DNA of 64,000 nt from assembly GCF_000716445.1 (NCBI RefSeq), contig NZ_JNWK01000003.1:124001-188000 (forward strand), given 5' to 3'. The DNA comes from Streptomyces wedmorensis (GTDB taxonomy: Bacteria; Actinomycetota; Actinomycetes; Streptomycetales; Streptomycetaceae). A model generated the notes under the pieces. It made no database searches. It had not been told where the DNA came from and saw only the letters and a list, made by a program, of their open reading frames with translations. The position numbers and the translations under genes are program-made. Below are positions 23,481-31,477 of this stretch, piece by piece (within the stretch, counting starts at the first letter, position 1; every line of letters starts with the position of its first letter).

Positions 23481-24482
23481 GTGGAATTCACCGGCGGAGG
23501 GCGCCTTGAAGTCCGAATTACCAGCGCTGACGTGGGAAAACGTGTCTCCGTTCGGTGCGTGACGGGGGTGCCGGCCGCGGGCGGAAAATACACCGATGCG
23601 GTCGGAGTTCTCACATCATGGGACGGCGGTGTGCTCCTGATCACACGCAAGGACGGCGAGAGTGTCAGGATCGCGGAGTCCTCGCTGGTCGCGGGGAAGG
23701 TCGTACCCGCCGCCCCGGCCCGCCGCCGCGGCCCCTCCGCGACCTTCCCCGAGCTCGCCAGGGCCACCGCGCGCGCCTGGCAGCCGCTGGAGAGCGAGGC
23801 GCTCGGCGACTGGACGCTCAGGGCCTCCGACGGGTTCACCCGCCGGGCCAACTCGGCGCTTCCGCTCGGGGATCCCGGGATGCCGACGGCCGAGGCGCTG
23901 ATCCGCGTACGGGACTGGTACGCGGCCCGGAGCCTGCCCGCGTACGTCCAGGCCGCGACCGGCGCCGAGGGCGCGCAGGAACTCCTGTGCGCCGAACTCG
24001 ACCGCCGCGGCTGGCGGCGCGAGGTCTCCGCCGAGGTACGCGTCGCCGCCCTGGCGCCGATCGGCGACCTCGACGCCGACGTCTCCGCCGTACTCCTCTC
24101 CCGAACGGCCGACGACGCCTGGCTTCGCCGGTACCAGCGCTTCGAGGAGGCGAGCCCGGCGGTCCGGTCCGTCCTCGCCTCCGGGCCGAGTGTGTGGTTC
24201 GCGTCCGTGGCGGGCACGGGAGGGGTACCGGCGGCCATCGGCCGCTGCGTCGTGGACGGGCGCTGGGCCGGCTTCATGGCCGTCGAGGTCGACCCGGACC
24301 AGCGGCGCCGCGGCCTGGCGACGTCCGTCATGACGGCACTCGCCCGCCGGGCGCTGGACGAGGGCGCGTCGGCGGCCTGGCTCCAGGTGGAGACGGAGAA
24401 CGACGGCGCGCGGGCGCTGTACGACGGGATGGGCTTCGCGGCCCACCACCACTACCACCACTACCGATGGGCGGAGGCGTGA
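23481..24482 (+). CDS. GNAT-family N-acetyltransferase with N-terminal barrel
   Basis: A 333-residue protein. The first 90 residues form a small beta-barrel-like domain (GRLEVRITSADVGKRVSVRC). The C-terminal half is a GNAT acetyltransferase, with FMAVEVDPDQRRRGLATSVM carrying the acetyl-CoA loop R-R-G-L-A and WLQVETENDGARALYDGMGF after it. The end is histidine-rich (AAHHHYHHYRW). The acceptor is unknown. GTG 23481 follows GGAGAAGC, and TAGTAT at 23432-23437 could be the -10 of its promoter. It overlaps the next gene by 4 bp (GTGA), so the pair is coupled. It is divergent from the ferredoxin gene. Confidence 0.85.
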   Translation: MEFTGGGRLEVRITSADVGKRVSVRCVTGVPAAGGKYTDAVGVLTSWDGGVLLITRKDGESVRIAESSLVAGKVVPAAPARRRGPSATFPELARATARAWQPLESEALGDWTLRASDGFTRRANSALPLGDPGMPTAEALIRVRDWYAARSLPAYVQAATGAEGAQELLCAELDRRGWRREVSAEVRVAALAPIGDLDADVSAVLLSRTADDAWLRRYQRFEEASPAVRSVLASGPSVWFASVAGTGGVPAAIGRCVVDGRWAGFMAVEVDPDQRRRGLATSVMTALARRALDEGASAAWLQVETENDGARALYDGMGFAAHHHYHHYRWAEA

Positions 24483-25324
24483 CGGCGGAAGGACCACCGG
24501 ACGGCGACGACGACTGGCGGCGGGAGTTCGCCGAGGAGGCGCGGGCGGAGCGGCCCGACCTCGCGCGGCTGTGCCTGCTGGTCGGGGCGGTGGCCGACCC
24601 CACCGTGACCCGGCACGTCCTCGACCAGGCCGAGATCGAACTCGACCGCCTCGCCGGGCTCGTCCCGTACGCCACGCGGATCACCGGCGGCTGGGCGGCC
24701 GAGCTCGCGGCGCTGCTCGGCGTCCACGAGGGCTTCGAGGGCGTGCCGGCGGACTACCAGCGCCTGGAGTCCTCGCTCCTGCACGAGGTGCTCCGGCGGC
24801 GGCGGGGCCTGCCGATCCTGCTCTCCGTGGTCTGGATGGAGGTCGCCCGCCGGGCCGGTGCCCCCGTGTACGGCCTCGGTCTGCCCGGTCACTTCGTCGT
24901 GGGCTTCGGCGACCCGGCCGATCTGAACCTCGCCGACCCGTTCGCGGGCGGGCGCGCCATGACCGGCGCGGACGCCGAGCTCCTGGTGGCGAGCGCGACC
25001 GGCGAGGCGCTCGACCGGTCGATGCTCCGGCCGGCCGAGCCCGGTGCGATCGTGCTGCGCATCCTGAACAACATCCGCGCCTGGGCCGCGTCCCGCCCCG
25101 AGCGCTCCGACGTGGCCCTGTGGGCGGTGGAGCTCTCCCTGCTGCTCCCCTCCCATCCGGCCAGGCTCCGCTACGAGCGCGCCGAACTCCTCGTCCAGCG
25201 CGGCGAGTTCCTGACGGGGGCGCGGGAGATGGAGGCGTACGCGGAGGTGATGGACGCGGTGGACCCGGAGTCGGCGACCACGATCCGGCGCCGCGCACTG
25301 GCCGCCCGAGCCCTCTTGAACTGA
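24479..25324 (+). CDS. SirB1/transglutaminase-like protein with TPR-like tail
   Basis: A 281-residue soluble protein. The central part is the SirB1-type transglutaminase-like domain: LHEVLRRRRGLPILLSVVWM, then GLGLPGHFVVGF and ADPFAGG. The C-terminal 80 residues form helical repeats (LWAVELSLLLPSHPARLRYE) typical of the family. The usual catalytic Cys is not evident at the GLPILLS position, so it is more likely a binding or scaffold protein than an active protease. GTG at 24479 overlaps the acetyltransferase stop. Function unknown. Confidence 0.82.
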   Translation: MTAEGPPDGDDDWRREFAEEARAERPDLARLCLLVGAVADPTVTRHVLDQAEIELDRLAGLVPYATRITGGWAAELAALLGVHEGFEGVPADYQRLESSLLHEVLRRRRGLPILLSVVWMEVARRAGAPVYGLGLPGHFVVGFGDPADLNLADPFAGGRAMTGADAELLVASATGEALDRSMLRPAEPGAIVLRILNNIRAWAASRPERSDVALWAVELSLLLPSHPARLRYERAELLVQRGEFLTGAREMEAYAEVMDAVDPESATTIRRRALAARALLN

Positions 25325-25349
25325 CCGCGTCCCTTGCCCACGGCTCCCA

Positions 25350-25377
25350 CGCCGTTCCGCCCGAGGGCGGTACGGCG
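25350..25377 (+). terminator. Hairpin after SirB1-like gene
   Basis: A 13-bp stem with one mismatch (25350-25362 with 25365-25377) and a 2-base loop lie in the 102-bp convergent gap before the lectin gene, usable from either side. Confidence 0.65.
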
Positions 25378-25426
25378 ACCGGCGTCCGGGCGATCGGCTT
25401 CGACATCACCCGCGCCGGGGATCACC

Positions 25427-25951
25427 TCATCCGTAGACGATGGCCGTGTTCCATTTCTGGTTCAGCCCGTCGTTGGAACTCCACATACTGGCCGCCGCAC
25501 CGCGGGTCTGACTCCAGGCCCCGATCTCGATCACCTGATTGTTGGGCGGCGCCCAGAAGCTGATCTCCGCCTGAGGGTCTTCACTCGAATACATGACGAG
25601 CCACTGCTGATTGTATCGAAGATGACAGTCCCACTGAATCAGCTGCGTACCGTTGTCGTAGTTCCCGCCGGGAGCATCGATGCATTTATTGGAATTCCTG
25701 TTCTGGATGGCCGTGTGCCCATTGGCCATCTCGATGAACCGCCATTGCTGGTTCCTCCCCCCGTGGCACGGCCACTGCCGAACCGGCGCGCCGTCGTCCA
25801 TGCGCCAGTCCGCAACCTCCAGACACTGGTCGCTCCACGCGTTGCGGACCACGCTGTATTCCTCCATGGCCGAGGCCGGTGTGACCGCCGCGGACATCAG
25901 CAGGATGCCGGAAGCCGCGCCGACGGCGCCCAGCTTCTTGAGAGCACGCAT
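25427..25951 (-). CDS. Secreted ricin-type beta-trefoil lectin
   Basis: A 174-residue exported protein. Its signal peptide (MRALKKLGAVGAASGILLMS) ends with TPASA, and the mature part is one beta-trefoil with three QxW signatures: GGRNQQWRFIEM, RYNQQWLVMYSS and GLNQKWNTAIVYG. Paired cysteines (DQCLEVADW with QWPCHG; NKCIDAPGG with IQWDCHLR) fit the trefoil disulfides. It probably binds galactose-type sugars outside the cell, since no catalytic domain is fused to it. AAGGAGAAGG precedes ATG 25951. It has more A/T at third positions than its neighbours, a sign of later arrival. Confidence 0.88.
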   Translation of the reverse strand: MRALKKLGAVGAASGILLMSAAVTPASAMEEYSVVRNAWSDQCLEVADWRMDDGAPVRQWPCHGGRNQQWRFIEMANGHTAIQNRNSNKCIDAPGGNYDNGTQLIQWDCHLRYNQQWLVMYSSEDPQAEISFWAPPNNQVIEIGAWSQTRGAAASMWSSNDGLNQKWNTAIVYG

Positions 25952-26010
25952 AGCACCTTCTCCTTGATTTCCTTGAGAGCAGGACGGTGAAGCCGCAGCC
26001 GCGGGAGGCG

Positions 26011-26367
26011 TCAGAGCGTGCCCCAGAGGTAGCACTCGGTCCAGTCGGAGGCCTGCTCGGGCGGTACGTCGCAGTAGCCGTAGTAGGACTCGCCGGTGTC
26101 CTGCCGCCAGCCCTCGATGAACACCTCGCCCTTCCACCACCAGCCGGACACCGGGGTCCAGAGGTCGGGGGAGGCGATCCAGCCGGTGCAGGCCTCCTGG
26201 TCGTACTGATTGCGACCGCACATCCTGATCTGGTCGGACCAGCGGGTCGACACGGTCACCTGCTGGCCGTTGGTTCCGGCGGCCGCGGACCCCGCGTAGC
26301 CGACCAGACCCGCGGTGGCGAGTGCCGTGGCGGCCAGGACTCGGGCGAGCTTCCCGTACATCGTCAT
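26011..26367 (-). CDS. Small secreted Cys/Trp-rich protein
   Basis: A 118-residue exported protein of unknown function. A signal peptide (KLARVLAATALATAGLVGYA) ends at AAAG. The mature 85 residues are rich in Trp, with four cysteines in RMCGRNQ, QEACTGW, YYGYCDV and WTECYLWG that probably pair as two disulfides. ATG 26367 follows AAGGACG. It lies 59 bp upstream of the lectin gene on the same strand, so the two are likely cotranscribed and may act together outside the cell. I recognise no family. Confidence 0.7.
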   Translation of the reverse strand: MTMYGKLARVLAATALATAGLVGYAGSAAAGTNGQQVTVSTRWSDQIRMCGRNQYDQEACTGWIASPDLWTPVSGWWWKGEVFIEGWRQDTGESYYGYCDVPPEQASDWTECYLWGTL

Positions 26368-26603
26368 GCTGACGTCCTTCTGTCGCGTCGGAGATGTCGT
26401 GCGGACGATCACTCTTCCGAGTCCCGCGGAGCAGGGCATCGGCGTGCAGTGCACAGTTCCTTGACGCACAGTCGACCCGGTCGCTCGCCCGGCAAAGGCG
26501 GACCACCGATGGGTGAATATTGAAATACAGCCGGGGAGAATATCCAGTTCGGTCGCCCTTTGCCGGGAATCGCCAGAGTCGAAAAACTCTCGGCTCGGAG
26601 GCC

Positions 26604-27251
26604 CACGCCCCCATGGGCTTGCAGAGTGAGCACGCCGCTGATTCCTGGGTGAATCAGCGCAATATTTCACTGGGCGAGATGACGGCATACCCCCTGGAAT
26701 GCGATCCCCTCACCTTCCGACGCACGCCGAAGTTGATCCCGAAATAAGATCCCGAGGCGTTTCACCTTTCGCCGGTCGAACGCGGGAGCGGAGTGGTCAC
26801 CTTGGGGAGGGAAACCATCACGCATCAAGCCTTCGAGTACCACTCCAGCGATACCTCACGCCCATTCGAGATCAATTCCATCCGCGGATCGTTCGAGGTC
26901 ATCGGGATCGAGGTCCCCAAGAACCTTCTTCCCATGCCCCCGCATACCGCCGGACAGGTCATCGGCAGGCGCATCTCGGCCCGGGACGGAATGGGAGGCT
27001 TAGCGACTCTCACGAGCGCGTCGAGACTTGGCCGACCCGCTGTTCCGGGGGTGCCCGTGCGCGTGATCGCCGCCCAGCGCGGCTTCAGCCACGCGTCCGC
27101 GTTCAGCAGGGCGTTCCGTGATTCCTACAGCATCTCCCCCGGAGCGTTCCGCCGGCTGACGCCGGAAGTGGCGGTGGTCGACGTAGGGGGCGACGGACGC
27201 CCACCGGCCTCAGGCGCGGAAGGTCGTCACGCGCGTCCCCGTCGAGGCTGA
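26604..27251 (+). pseudogene. Decayed AraC-family transcriptional regulator
   Basis: Read in one plus-strand frame, this stretch matches the Streptomyces AraC_binding_2/AraC regulators in order: HAPMGLQSEHAADSW, ISLGEMTAYPLECDPLTFRR, TPKLIP, then an in-frame TAA (26745-26747). It continues with DPEAFHLSPVERG, FEYHSSDTSRPFEI, GIEVPKNLLPMPPH and IGRRISARDGMGGL. After that about 120 codons, including the first DNA-binding helix-turn-helix, are missing, and the frame jumps to the last recognition helix (VPVRVIAAQRGFSHASAFSR, AFRDSYSISPGAF). The N-terminus is also degraded. It cannot make a working regulator. It flanks the secreted-protein pair and may once have controlled it. Confidence 0.75.
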
Positions 27252-27326
27252 CGAGAGGCGCGGCACCGTGTGACCGGAAACAGCGGCGGGTGCAGTGTCC
27301 GCCGTGTGCGCGCCCGGGATGCGCGG

Positions 27327-27357
27327 GAGCCCCCGTCCCGGGAGGGGACGGGGGCTC
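27327..27357 (-). terminator. Hairpin after the proline-rich protein gene
   Basis: A 13-bp perfect stem (27327-27339 with 27345-27357; GAGCCCCCGTCCC) closes on a GGGAG loop. It lies just beyond the stop of the minus-strand gene ending at 27378. Confidence 0.78.
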
Positions 27358-27377
27358 GGACGCCGGGGCGGGTGCGG

Positions 27378-29612
27378 TCAGCCTTCGCCGCTGAGGTCGA
27401 TGGTCTTGGTCCGCTCGGCGAGGGTCTTGCCGCGGAGGGCGTCGCGCATCACGAAGGCGACGTCGTCGGCGGAGACCTGGTGCTTGGTGCCGTCGCCCTT
27501 GGTGATCATGATGCCGTCGAAGGCGCCGTCGAGGAGCCGGTCGATCGCCTTCTTGTCGTAGACCTCGACCAGGTGGCCGTCGACGGCCTTCATGGAGAGG
27601 ATCTGCGGCAGGGAGCGCGCCGGGCCGAAGTCGATCTTCTTGCCGCCCGCCTGGATCCGGATCAGGCCGGACATGGCGGGCGTGGCGAACTCCTTCATCG
27701 CCCGGTCCAGCTCGGCCTGGGTGATCGTCGGCTGCCGGGTGGTGACAGGGAGTTCGACGAGCTTGCGCTGACCGGTCTCGACCTGGGCGCGGAAGGCGTC
27801 CTGGACGGAGATCATCGAGCGCTGGACGTCCAGGCCCTTGCCGGGCTTGCCCGGGACGGCGGTCACCTTGTTCGGCGCGAAGAGGATCGTGCCCTCGGTC
27901 GCCGAGGCGGAGCTGCCCGCGAGGTCGCTGAGGGCGACGGCGAGCTTCTCCTTGTCGACCGGGAAGACCGGCCGGGCGATCCGCTCGCCGCCGAAGAGGG
28001 AGCCGATGACGGAGACCGGGTTGTAGTCGCTTCCGGCCGCCGCGCGGACGGTCTCCTGGCTGTCCAGGGCCAGGCCCGCCTTGTCGGGGGCCAGCTGGAC
28101 CTTGTCGCCGCCGAGGCTGAGCTGGAGCGGCGTGCGGGCGCGCGTGCCGAGGGCCGCCTCCAGCTTGTTGACGGCCTCCTCCTTCGTGCCGCCGCCGATG
28201 TCCACGCCGAGGACGGTGGTGCCCTTCGGGACGTCGGAGTGGTTGAGGAGCAGCCCGGCGCCGTAGGCGACGCCAACCAGGCCGAAGACGCCGACGGCGG
28301 CGAGGACCAGCTTGGAGCGGCCCTTCTTCGCCGGGGCGGGGGCGGGCGCCGGACGCGGTGCCGGGGCGGGCGCGGGCCTCGCCTGCTCGTCGAGGCGCGG
28401 GGTGAGGTTCGGCCGGGCCGCGCCCGGCGGGACCACGGGGATGCCGCTGGTGAGCGTGTCCCCGGAGACGTGCCCGGCCTCGCCGTCGGCCTGCGCGGCC
28501 CGTCCGGGCCCGGACGTCCGTCCGGGTGCCGGGGCGGGCGCCTGCGGGGTGAGGATCGCGGTGTCGTCCGACATCCGGGGTGCCGCGCCGCCGGGGAACG
28601 GGGAGCCCGTCCCCTGCGCCGGGGACTGCCCCTGGGGCCGGCCGGGGGCCTGGCCCTGGAAGGGGCCGGGGCCGCCGAGGTGGGCGGTGCCGGTGACGGG
28701 TCCGGTGGTCGGGCCGGCCGGAGCCGCCGGGCCCCGGTACGCGGGCGTGCCGCCGGCGGGGGTGCCGGTGTACATCGGGGTGCCGCCGGCCGGGGTCCCG
28801 TCGTACATCGGGGTGCCGCCGGCGGGGGTCCCGTCGTACATCGGCGTGCCGCCGGCCGGGGTCCCGTCGTACATCGGCGTGCCGCCGGCCGGGGTCCCGT
28901 CGTACATCGGCGTGCCGCCCGCCGGGGTCCCGTCGTACATCGGCGTGCCGCCCGCGGGGGTGCCGGTGTACATCGGCGTGCCGGCGGCGGGGGTGCCGGT
29001 GTCGTAGAGGGGGTTGCCGGGGGCCTGGGGCGGGGTGACCGGGCGGCTCGACGGGGTGCTGCCGACCGTCGGGACGCCGGAGGTCGCCGACCCGGCGAAG
29101 CCGGTGCCCTGGGTGTCCGGGCCGGTGGCCTGCGGGGCGGGCTTGAGGGTGGGCGCCGGGGCGGCGGGCAGGGCCGGGGCGGAGGGGGCGGGGGCCGCCG
29201 CCTTGCGCGGGGCGAACCAGTCGCTGGTCTCCTTCGCCTTCGGGGCCTCCTCGGCGCGCGGCGGCTCCGGGGCGGCCGCGGGCGCGGGCTCCGGTTCGAC
29301 GGCGGCGGGGGCCGGCTCCGGCTCGGGCTCCGCGGCGGGCGCCTCGTTGACCGTCTGGCGGACCACGACCGGCGGGATCGGACGCGAACCCGGGATGTTG
29401 ATCCGGATCCGGGTCGTCAGGGTCGTCTCGGTCTTGGGCTCCTCCGGCGGCGCGGGCGCGGCGGAGGTCTCCTCCGGCGCGTCCTGCGTGGGGTGGAGCG
29501 ACGGATACTGGCGGGACCCGTACGGCGGGGTACCCGAGGGGTACGCGGCTCCACCGCGCCCCTGGGCGCCGGAGGACGAACTGTCAGTCTCTCGACCAGA
29601 TTCACGACTCAA
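27378..29612 (-). CDS. Proline-rich membrane protein with peptidoglycan-binding-type domains
   Basis: A 744-residue protein. The first 480 residues are cytoplasmic, disordered and rich in Pro, Ala and Glu, including about eight copies of a 12-residue GTPAGGTPMYDG repeat. One membrane helix follows (LVLAAVGVFGLVGVAYGAG). The outer 300 residues carry two PG_binding_4-like domains (TVLGVDIGGGTKEEAVNKLE and a second about 110 residues on), as in VanW- or YkuD-linked proteins. No L,D-transpeptidase or VanW catalytic domain is present. I start at TTG 29612 (SRESGRETDSSSSG), which has GGGAGA upstream; the open frame to 29777 has poor coding character. A wall-anchoring or signalling role is inference. 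Confidence 0.75.
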   Translation of the reverse strand: MSRESGRETDSSSSGAQGRGGAAYPSGTPPYGSRQYPSLHPTQDAPEETSAAPAPPEEPKTETTLTTRIRINIPGSRPIPPVVVRQTVNEAPAAEPEPEPAPAAVEPEPAPAAAPEPPRAEEAPKAKETSDWFAPRKAAAPAPSAPALPAAPAPTLKPAPQATGPDTQGTGFAGSATSGVPTVGSTPSSRPVTPPQAPGNPLYDTGTPAAGTPMYTGTPAGGTPMYDGTPAGGTPMYDGTPAGGTPMYDGTPAGGTPMYDGTPAGGTPMYDGTPAGGTPMYTGTPAGGTPAYRGPAAPAGPTTGPVTGTAHLGGPGPFQGQAPGRPQGQSPAQGTGSPFPGGAAPRMSDDTAILTPQAPAPAPGRTSGPGRAAQADGEAGHVSGDTLTSGIPVVPPGAARPNLTPRLDEQARPAPAPAPRPAPAPAPAKKGRSKLVLAAVGVFGLVGVAYGAGLLLNHSDVPKGTTVLGVDIGGGTKEEAVNKLEAALGTRARTPLQLSLGGDKVQLAPDKAGLALDSQETVRAAAGSDYNPVSVIGSLFGGERIARPVFPVDKEKLAVALSDLAGSSASATEGTILFAPNKVTAVPGKPGKGLDVQRSMISVQDAFRAQVETGQRKLVELPVTTRQPTITQAELDRAMKEFATPAMSGLIRIQAGGKKIDFGPARSLPQILSMKAVDGHLVEVYDKKAIDRLLDGAFDGIMITKGDGTKHQVSADDVAFVMRDALRGKTLAERTKTIDLSGEG
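28735..29000 (-). repeat. 36-bp in-frame tandem repeat, about eight units
   Basis: Near-identical 36-bp units run through the coding sequence, each giving GTPAGGTPMYDG or a close variant (AAGTPMYTG at one end, TPAYRG at the other). Most substitutions between units are silent, so the array has been copied recently and its length is likely to vary between strains. Confidence 0.85.
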
Positions 29613-29787
29613 AGCAGGATCTCCCGGTTGGCTCCACCGCCCGCTCTTGCAGATGCTCGTGATTACCCGGGCGGTTCGGCGGCGCGCACCACCATACTGG
29701 CCGCCGCCGACTCGTACCCGATCCCCCGGTGACGTACGACGGTCATTCCGGACGAAGTCGGGACGTCCCCGCCTCAAGTCGTCCTGT

Positions 29788-30153
29788 TCACGGGGTCGGT
29801 CGCGGCAGCCGGAAGAGCGTGGTGCACATCACAGCGACGGCCATTCCCCCGAAGAGGTAGACCAGCTCGCCGACGCCTCCGCCGAACACCCCGTCGCCCT
29901 CGGGACGTCCGAGACTGAGCAGGACGATCGCGACGAGCCAGCCGGCGCCGGCCGCGGCGACGGCGACCTGGGTGCCGGTGGCCCGCAGTCCTCCGTAGAA
30001 GAGGGCGGCGGTGGCGAGGAGCGCGAGGAACAAGCCGCCGGGGAACCAGGCCGCTTGGACGAGCGCGCCGGCGGTGCCGACGAGGGCGCCGAGGACGACC
30101 AGGAGGGCGTACCAGGCATATCGGACGGCCGGGGAGGGCATCGCGGCGCTCAC
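29788..30153 (-). CDS. DUF6113-type small membrane protein
   Basis: A 121-residue integral membrane protein with four predicted helices ([78 protein letters not shown]). GTG 30153 overlaps the mshB stop as GTGA, so it is translationally coupled to mshB. In mycobacteria a small membrane gene (Rv1171, from memory) also follows mshB, which suggests a conserved but unexplained link with mycothiol synthesis. Confidence 0.8.
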   Translation of the reverse strand: MSAAMPSPAVRYAWYALLVVLGALVGTAGALVQAAWFPGGLFLALLATAALFYGGLRATGTQVAVAAAGAGWLVAIVLLSLGRPEGDGVFGGGVGELVYLFGGMAVAVMCTTLFRLPRPTP

Positions 30154-31040
30154 GCGGTCACCCCCGCGAAGAGGTCGGTCTCACGGACGCCGGCCGGGGC
30201 GCCGGAGGCTCCCTGGACCAACTCGTAGTACTCGGTGGTGAGGATCGGCTGGCCGAGGTCGTTGGAGAGGGCGAAGAAGGGACCGTCGACGGCGACTTGG
30301 GTGACGTGCGCGGCCATCGCGGCGCTCTTGCGGGCCACGTGCTCGGGAGCGGCCTCGATCTCGGTGGTGATCCGGTCCTCGTCGACGACGCCGGGGACGT
30401 CGTCGACGGCCGCGACGGCGGGGAAGGCGGAGCCCTCGGCACGGAGCCGGGCGAATCCGGCCTCGACGACCGGGCGGGGGGCGCGGTTCCAGTAGATCTT
30501 GGCGATCGTGTGGGCGGGGCCGAGGTCGGTCCGGTAGCCGGGGTCGGCGGCGAGTTCCGCGGCGCGGGTCGCGACCCGGTGGGCCTGGATGTGGTCGGGG
30601 TGCCCGTAGCCGCCGTCGGGGTCGTAGGTGACCAGGACCTGCGGACGGGTCTCGCGGATGACCTCGACGAGGTACGGGGCGGCGGTGTCGACGTCGGTGT
30701 TCCAGAACGCGTTGTCGCGCTTGTTCTGCTCTACGCCCATCATTCCGGAGTCGCGGAAGCGCCCGGGGCCACCGAGGAAGCGGTGGTCGGTGACGCCCAG
30801 CTCGCGCATCGCGGCGGCGAGTTCGCCGACGCGGTGCGGGCCGAGCCGGTCCTCCCGGTCGGGGGCCAGGTGGGCGAGGTCGGGCGGGATGACCTCGCCC
30901 TCCTCGCCGAGCGTGCAGGTGACCAGGGTGACAAGGGCGCCCTCGGCCGCGTACCTGGCCATGGTGGCGCCGTTGTTGATCGACTCGTCGTCCGGGTGCG
31001 CGTGCACGAGGAGCAGACGACGGGCGGGGAGATCGGTCAT
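30150..31040 (-). CDS. mshB: Mycothiol biosynthesis deacetylase MshB
   Basis: A 296-residue zinc-dependent N-acetyl-glucosaminyl-inositol deacetylase, the second step of mycothiol synthesis. The metal motif AHPDDE is at residues 14-19, [13 protein letters not shown] supplies the third ligand His, and the family segment [15 protein letters not shown] is present. The length and the [16 protein letters not shown] start match MshB closely. ATG 31040 has no ribosome binding site; TAGGGT (31047-31052 on the minus strand) ends 6 nt before it, so the transcript is probably leaderless. It is coupled to the membrane gene that follows. Confidence 0.95.
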   Translation of the reverse strand: MTDLPARRLLLVHAHPDDESINNGATMARYAAEGALVTLVTCTLGEEGEVIPPDLAHLAPDREDRLGPHRVGELAAAMRELGVTDHRFLGGPGRFRDSGMMGVEQNKRDNAFWNTDVDTAAPYLVEVIRETRPQVLVTYDPDGGYGHPDHIQAHRVATRAAELAADPGYRTDLGPAHTIAKIYWNRAPRPVVEAGFARLRAEGSAFPAVAAVDDVPGVVDEDRITTEIEAAPEHVARKSAAMAAHVTQVAVDGPFFALSNDLGQPILTTEYYELVQGASGAPAGVRETDLFAGVTA

Positions 31041-31113
31041 GTCCCCACCCTACGAGACCCCTCCCGCGCGAACTCCGAACCCCGGGGCCCGACCGGGGCG
31101 GAACCCCGCCGGG

Positions 31114-31308
31114 TCAGAACTTGAGGCCGCCGATCATGCCCGCCACGTTCGTGGTGAGGGTGCTGATCGACGAGGCCATGGACGAGCTCGCCAGGTAGAA
31201 GCCCAGGAGCGCGCAGACCGCCGCATGTCCAGCCTTCAGCCCGGATTTCCGGATCAGCAGGAAGACGACGATCGCCAGCAGCACCACCGCCGAAATCGAG
31301 AGTGCCAC
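31114..31308 (-). CDS. Small membrane protein, 64 aa
   Basis: A 64-residue protein with an N-terminal helix (LSISAVVLLAIVVFLLIRKS), a central hydrophobic segment (AAVCALLGFYLASSSMASSI) and a short polar end (TTNVAGMIGGLKF). The GTG start has an excellent GGAGGTG site 6 nt upstream, and the spacing and codon bias support a real gene. I know no function for it. It stands between mshB and the divergent S9 peptidase, and two palindromes lie in its upstream region. Confidence 0.75.
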   Translation of the reverse strand: MALSISAVVLLAIVVFLLIRKSGLKAGHAAVCALLGFYLASSSMASSISTLTTNVAGMIGGLKF

Positions 31309-31376
31309 GGCGGTTCACCTCCACACTTCTTCGGTCGGATATTCGAGCGGACAGGGCAGCGCGCATGTGCCAGTCG

Positions 31377-31415
31377 GGTACATACCCACCTAGCGCTACG
31401 GATCATAACTATCCG
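31377..31415. promoter_or_regulatory. Two short palindromes between small membrane protein and S9 peptidase genes
   Basis: GGGTACATACCC (31377-31388) and CGGATCATAACTATCCG (31399-31415) stand 10 bp apart in the divergent gap. TATGAT, a good -10 for the minus-strand gene, lies inside the second one, so both could be operator half-sites of one regulator. Confidence 0.4.
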
Positions 31416-31477
31416 TGCCATCGCATCGATCGGCGGACGGAGGCACGCGGGGGGCGCACAGCGCTACTTTCGGCCTC

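Noticed and set aside
25427..27251. A mobile element around the lectin patch
   Set aside because: GC is lower and a regulator has decayed, but I found no transposase, integrase, tRNA or flanking direct repeats.
28735..29000. 36-bp regular repeats as a CRISPR array
   Set aside because: The units are contiguous without unique spacers and keep the reading frame of a proline-rich protein.
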